From NCBI RefSeq assembly GCF_004341385.1, contig NZ_SLXE01000006.1:42935-106934 (forward strand): a stretch of 64,000 bases of DNA, in the 5' to 3' direction. Every line of letters begins with the position of its first letter. The stretch's first letter is position 1. The notes beneath the pieces are model-generated. The model was not told the DNA's origin, searched no databases, and saw nothing but the letters and a program-made list of their open reading frames with translations. The position numbers and the translations under genes were made by a program. This document shows, piece after piece, positions 60,958-64,000 of the stretch. Source of the DNA: Uruburuella suis. Lineage in GTDB: Bacteria; Pseudomonadota; Gammaproteobacteria; Burkholderiales; Neisseriaceae.

Positions 60958-60989
60958 GTAAAAAGTGGGTAAACAAGTGGGTAAAATAT
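60958..60989. repeat. Right subterminal direct repeat
   Basis: GTAAAAAGTGGGTAAAC and AAGTGGGTAAAAT, nearly identical to 51117-51148. Lies 53 bp before attR. Confidence 0.75.
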
Positions 60990-61042
60990 TTTCATAAAAA
61001 CTAAATTCCTTTTAGTATCAATATATTGAGCAGTCAAGATAT

Positions 61043-61066
61043 ATTATGATGGAAAACGGGTTTTAA
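61043..61066 (+). other. attR core
   Basis: Second copy of the 24-bp core. The DNA beyond it (reverse DUS at about 61069) looks like the original downstream region of fpr. Confidence 0.88.
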
Positions 61067-61068
61067 TC

Positions 61069-61107
61069 TTTCAGACGGCCTTTTCTTTTTGCAGGCCGTC
61101 TGAAAAT
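61069..61107. terminator. DUS pair after attR (original fpr terminator)
   Basis: Reverse DUS, TTTTCTTTTTGC, forward DUS. In the uninterrupted chromosome it would directly follow fpr. Confidence 0.6.
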
Positions 61108-61143
61108 CTATCGAAATCAAACGATAAAACCAAAGAGAACAAT

Positions 61144-61959
61144 ATGTCAGTCAACCATTATGAAAATTTCCCCGTCGGCTCGCTGGTGTTGCCGCGCCGT
61201 TTGCGCAAGCCGGTGCATGCGGTTTATGCGTTTGCGCGCACGGCGGACGATATTGCCGATGAAGGTGAGGTGGCAGATGCCGTGCGTTTGTGCCGGCTGG
61301 AGGAGCTGCAAAAAGAACTGGATACGGTTTCGCGCGGGGAAACGCCGAAAAGTGCGTTGATGCAGCGTTTGCAGCGCGAGGCCGTGCGCCCGTTTGCCAT
61401 GCCTTTGCAGCCGTTTTACGATTTGCTCGATGCTTTTAAACAGGATGTGGTGAAAAAGCGTTATCAGGATTTCGGTGAATTGGTGGATTATTGCCGCAAA
61501 AGCGCCAACCCGGTGGGGCGCATGATGCTGCATCTTTACGGTGAAACCGACAGCCGAAGCATTGCCCAGAGCGACGGCATTTGCACTGCTTTGCAGCTGA
61601 TTAATTTTTGGCAGGATGTGGCGCTGGATTGGCAAAAAGGGCGCGTGTATCTGCCGCAGGAAGATTTGCAGAAATTCGGCGTCACCGAAGCGCAGATTGG
61701 CGAGGGGCGGGTGGATTTTGCTTTCCAGCGCTTGATGGCTTATGAATGCGACAAAGCGCACAAAATGCTCAAGGCGGGCTCGCCTTTGGGCAAAACGCTC
61801 AAAGGCCGCACCGGCCTGGAATTGCGCATGATTATTCTCGGCGGCCAGCGTATTGTGCACAAACTTGAAGAAAACAAATACGATGTGTTCCGCGCGCGGC
61901 CGAAGCTGGGCGCGAAAGATTGGTGGCAGATTGTGCGGCGTGCGGTGTTGAAGAAATAA
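61144..61959 (+). CDS. hpnC: Squalene synthase-like HpnC
   Basis: 271 aa all-helical prenyltransferase: NHYENFPVGSLVLPRRLRKPV, first Asp motif AFARTADDIADEG and second LINFWQDVALDWQKGRVYLP. HpnC with HpnD and HpnE makes squalene from farnesyl diphosphate. No hpnD or hpnE is in the window. ATG 61144 follows AAAGAGAAC. Confidence 0.88.
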   Translation: MSVNHYENFPVGSLVLPRRLRKPVHAVYAFARTADDIADEGEVADAVRLCRLEELQKELDTVSRGETPKSALMQRLQREAVRPFAMPLQPFYDLLDAFKQDVVKKRYQDFGELVDYCRKSANPVGRMMLHLYGETDSRSIAQSDGICTALQLINFWQDVALDWQKGRVYLPQEDLQKFGVTEAQIGEGRVDFAFQRLMAYECDKAHKMLKAGSPLGKTLKGRTGLELRMIILGGQRIVHKLEENKYDVFRARPKLGAKDWWQIVRRAVLKK

Positions 61960-61979
61960 GTTTTTGGCAAATCAACAAA

Positions 61980-62014
61980 AGGCCGTCTGAAAATATTTTC
62001 AGACGGCCTTTTGT
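61980..62014 (+). terminator. DUS-pair terminator behind hpnC
   Basis: DUS arms around AAATATT followed by TTTTG; also between convergent hpnC and the exporter gene. Confidence 0.7.
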
Positions 62015-62090
62015 TGCCGGTGGTCGCAAAAGCGATAAAAAAGCGTTGTGCAAAAGACTCGGTTTTAATGCTGATAATAAACGGCAGGCA

Positions 62091-62972
62091 TCAGCGGGCG
62101 TGCCCGCCCGGCGCTTTCCAACGCATGGACAGTGCCATGCCGGCGATGACCACCGCGGTGCCGATCATATCATTGCGGGTAACGGCGGTATGAAAAAACG
62201 CGGCAGAGAGCAAAATGCCGAACACCGGATTCATCAGGTGAAACACCGAAGCCGAATCGGAGCCGATGCGGCGCACCAGCCAAAACCACATCCACATGGC
62301 CACAATCGAAATGGCGATAACTTGATACAGCCACGACAACACAAATGGTGTATTCGTCATTGCGGCATACAGGCTTTGGTATTCGGCGAACGGCAACAAC
62401 AGCAGGCCGCCGACCAGATTTTGAATGCCGATTAAGGGCAGCGGATGCAATGCTTGGGCATGGCGCTGGTAAAACAGGGTGCCGGCCGAGAGCGCGGCCA
62501 CGCCCAGCAGCACCCAAACCACACCTAGGCCGAAAGCGGCGTTGCCCAATTTGTCTGACAGCGCGATATACACGCCCGAAAAGCCGATGGCGATGGCCAG
62601 CAGCAGCTTGGCATGCAGACGCGTGCCCAGCAGCACCGACAGCAGCAAAGTGATAAACGGCGTGGTGGCCACCAATAAAATCACCAGCTGCGGCGACACG
62701 GTTTGCAGGCCGGTGTAGGAAAAGCCGAGGTAAAGCGCATAGTTGAGCAGCCCCAGCAAGCTGCCGACAAGCCACAAGCGGCGATTGCGCAAGCCGGCAA
62801 AAGGCTGCCGCCGGTTTAGCCAAGCCCACACCGCCAGCAGCAGCAAGCCGGCCGACACAAAGCGGAAAAACAAAAAATTCAGCGGCAACACATAATCAAT
62901 GGAAACCTTGCCCGCCACAAAAGCCGACGACCACACCAAGCTGAACAGGCAGCCAAACAGAAACACGGGCAT
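62091..62972 (-). CDS. EamA/DMT-family exporter
   Basis: 293 aa with ten membrane helices in two EamA repeats (GCLFSLVWSSAFVAGKVSIDYV; GVVWVLLGVAALSAGTLFYQRHA). Family members export amino acids, nucleosides or other small metabolites; the substrate is unknown. ATG 62972 is preceded by TTGGGAGCG. Confidence 0.88.
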   Translation of the reverse strand: MPVFLFGCLFSLVWSSAFVAGKVSIDYVLPLNFLFFRFVSAGLLLLAVWAWLNRRQPFAGLRNRRLWLVGSLLGLLNYALYLGFSYTGLQTVSPQLVILLVATTPFITLLLSVLLGTRLHAKLLLAIAIGFSGVYIALSDKLGNAAFGLGVVWVLLGVAALSAGTLFYQRHAQALHPLPLIGIQNLVGGLLLLPFAEYQSLYAAMTNTPFVLSWLYQVIAISIVAMWMWFWLVRRIGSDSASVFHLMNPVFGILLSAAFFHTAVTRNDMIGTAVVIAGMALSMRWKAPGGHAR

Positions 62973-63106
62973 GATGCGCTCCCAATAAAAAGACAGCCTC
63001 AATATAAACATTTTTCAGACGGCCTTATTTCGTTGCGTAACGAAATGAATTCAGGCACAGTGGCTTCATCATACTGATTGTCAGCATACCATGTCCTATT
63101 CACACA

Positions 63107-63197
63107 GGCCGTCTGAAAGCGGCCGAGAATATCCATTCTAAAAAGTAATCTGGCTGCGTTGCCACCTTGCAAGCTTGCTTTTTTGAATCGGTATAAA
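63107..63197. repeat. Second copy of the trpA-upstream repeat
   Basis: DUS, then AAAAAGTAATCTGGCTGCG..TTGCC and CAAGCTTGCTTTTTTGAA..GGTATAAA, close to 47704-47813 but without the middle part. Lies just before the ArsR-type gene. Confidence 0.6.
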
Positions 63198-63212
63198 GCC
63201 GAGGAAACCGCC

Positions 63213-63884
63213 ATGTCGCTCGCTCATTATTTCACCCACATCGCCCACTTAATCGGCCACCCCAGCCGTGCCTTGATGCTCGATGCCTTGCTGGGCGCAG
63301 AAGCCTTGCCGGCCACGGCCTTGGCTGAGAGCGCCGGCATCAGCGCGCAAACGGCCAGCCGGCATTTGCAGCTGTTGGCCGATGCGGGGCTGCTGCGCGT
63401 GCAGCAGCAGGGGAAATTCCGCTATTTCCGCATTGCCGATAATCAGGTTTACCATTTGTTGCAGCAATTGGCCGAAATCCGCCTCGGCAGCAAGCCGCAA
63501 AGCGTGATGGCGGGCGAGCCGGCTTTACACACCTTGCGTCGCTGCTACGACCATATGGCCGGGCGGCAGGGCGTGGCGCTGACACAGGCTTTGTTGGCGC
63601 AGCAAAAATTGTTGGCCGATGCGGCCAACGGGCGCTTTGTGATTACCGATGCCGGGCGGCTGTGGCTGGAAACGCTGGATATTGCGGCATTGCAGCCGCA
63701 CACGGCTTGGTGCATGGACTGGACCGAGCAAGTGCCGCATATTGCCGGCTGGCTCGGCGCGGCTTTGTTTGATGCGTTTGCCGCACGGTCTTATGTGCAC
63801 GCTTCAGCCACCGCCCCGCGCGTGTTGCGGCTCACGGAAAAAGGGCGCGCTTTTTTGGCGCGCGAATTCGGGCTGGCGGCTTAA
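63213..63884 (+). CDS. ArsR-family transcriptional regulator
   Basis: 223 aa. N-terminal winged helix: HPSRALMLDALLGAEALPATALAESAGISAQTASRHLQLLADAGLLRVQQQGKFRYFRI. The C-terminal half (VMAGEPALHTLRRCYDHMAGRQG...) resembles the sensor-like domain of longer ArsR proteins, with two Cys. The inducer is unknown. GAGGAAACC precedes ATG 63213. It may control the divergent exporter. Confidence 0.88.
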   Translation: MSLAHYFTHIAHLIGHPSRALMLDALLGAEALPATALAESAGISAQTASRHLQLLADAGLLRVQQQGKFRYFRIADNQVYHLLQQLAEIRLGSKPQSVMAGEPALHTLRRCYDHMAGRQGVALTQALLAQQKLLADAANGRFVITDAGRLWLETLDIAALQPHTAWCMDWTEQVPHIAGWLGAALFDAFAARSYVHASATAPRVLRLTEKGRAFLAREFGLAA

Positions 63885-63905
63885 GAATCATCATTAAGAC
63901 TATTA

Positions 63906-63926
63906 ATTCGGCAATTAAATATTGAA
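63906..63926. repeat. Terminal inverted repeat of a putative IS
   Basis: ATTCGGCAATTAAATATTG and then AA; identical to the left end of the MITE-like element at 27467-27487. Confidence 0.65.
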
Positions 63927-63930
63927 ATGT

Positions 63931-64000
63931 TTATGCAGCATACTTCACCTTCGGATCTCTAAAATACGCAGCCACCCGTTGAGGATGGTTCTCCAGCATC
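63931..64000 (-). CDS. Putative transposase, C-terminal fragment
   Basis: Minus-strand coding end of 22 residues, LENHPQRVAAYFRDPKVKYAA then stop, cut by the window edge. The stop codon lies 5 bp inside the terminal inverted repeat, as is common in IS elements. The family cannot be determined from this fragment. Confidence 0.55.
   Translation of the reverse strand, partial: MLENHPQRVAAYFRDPKVKYAA

Larger units (their letters stand above)
50971..61066 (+). mobile_element. Satellite-like integrated element in the 3' end of fpr
   Basis: Bounded by a 24-bp perfect direct repeat; one unit (50995-61066) is 10,072 bp. Order: integrase, small membrane protein, two AlpA-type regulators, small coupled genes, P4-type primase, DUF927 helicase, iteron-flanked AT-rich origin candidate, SSB-like protein, HigBA. 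No structural phage, terminase or conjugation gene is visible. This fits P4-like satellites, phage-inducible islands or integrative plasmid-like elements that depend on a helper for transfer. Confidence 0.88.

Noticed and set aside
50995..61066. Full prophage or ICE
   Set aside because: No capsid, tail, terminase, lysis, relaxase or type IV secretion genes are visible.

Overview
The window is a piece of a Neisseriaceae chromosome, most likely Neisseria sensu lato. The 12-mer AGGCCGTCTGAA and its core GCCGTCTGAA recur throughout on both strands. This is the AG dialect of the Neisseria DNA uptake sequence (DUS) and occurs mostly as closely spaced inverted pairs behind genes. The gene content (PilU, MtnN, CysJ, FtsH/FolP/GlmM, RdgC, TrpA, AccD, HpnC) fits that family. 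The base composition is GC-rich, with a few sharp AT-rich exceptions.

Layout. 1-20 kb: housekeeping genes (pilU fragment, mtnN, aroD, cysJ, a YajR-type exporter, ssb, greA, yhbY, rlmE, ftsH, folP, glmM, a DedA protein, speB, ansA, cbpAM, ppnP). greA has a leader that could give a GraL-like short RNA. 20-21.6 kb: a strongly AT-rich P-loop NTPase gene without DUS, inserted next to uvrA. 21.7-27.3 kb: uvrA, a SulP transporter and an aldo/keto reductase. 27.3-27.7 kb: small repeats including a MITE-like element whose ends match the end of an IS at the right edge of the window. 27.7-34.5 kb: a one-direction, partly overlapping lipid cluster that resembles an expanded Escherichia coli ynbABCD (PAP2/dual-specificity phosphatase, membrane protein, PlsC-like acyltransferase, CdsA-like cytidylyltransferase, CDP-alcohol phosphotransferase, secreted protein, hydrolase-methyltransferase fusion). 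34.8-50.2 kb: mutL, a higBA module with a possibly leaderless toxin mRNA, lemA plus an M48 protease, an amino-acid ABC importer, ung, marC, rdgC, dcd, a cardiolipin-synthase-like PLD, trpA, accD, a DnaJ-domain protein and fpr.

50,971-61,066 is an integrated satellite-like element of about 10.07 kb, bounded by a 24-bp perfect direct repeat whose left copy is the 3' end of fpr. It carries a tyrosine integrase, two AlpA-type regulators, a translationally coupled run of small unknown genes, a P4-type primase and a DUF927 helicase, an AT-rich origin-like region flanked by mirrored GGTTAC/GTAACC iterons, an SSB-like OB-fold protein and a HigBA toxin-antitoxin module. It has no visible capsid, tail, terminase or conjugation genes. 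It therefore looks like a self-replicating integrative satellite (P4/PICI-like or plasmid-like) that must rely on a helper for transfer. An invertible-looking set of CCGCC/GGCGG segments in its leader resembles the layout of P4 immunity RNA control.

After the element come hpnC, an EamA-type exporter, an ArsR-type regulator and the C-terminus of a putative transposase. All calls are from reading the sequence and translations. No database search or folding was run.
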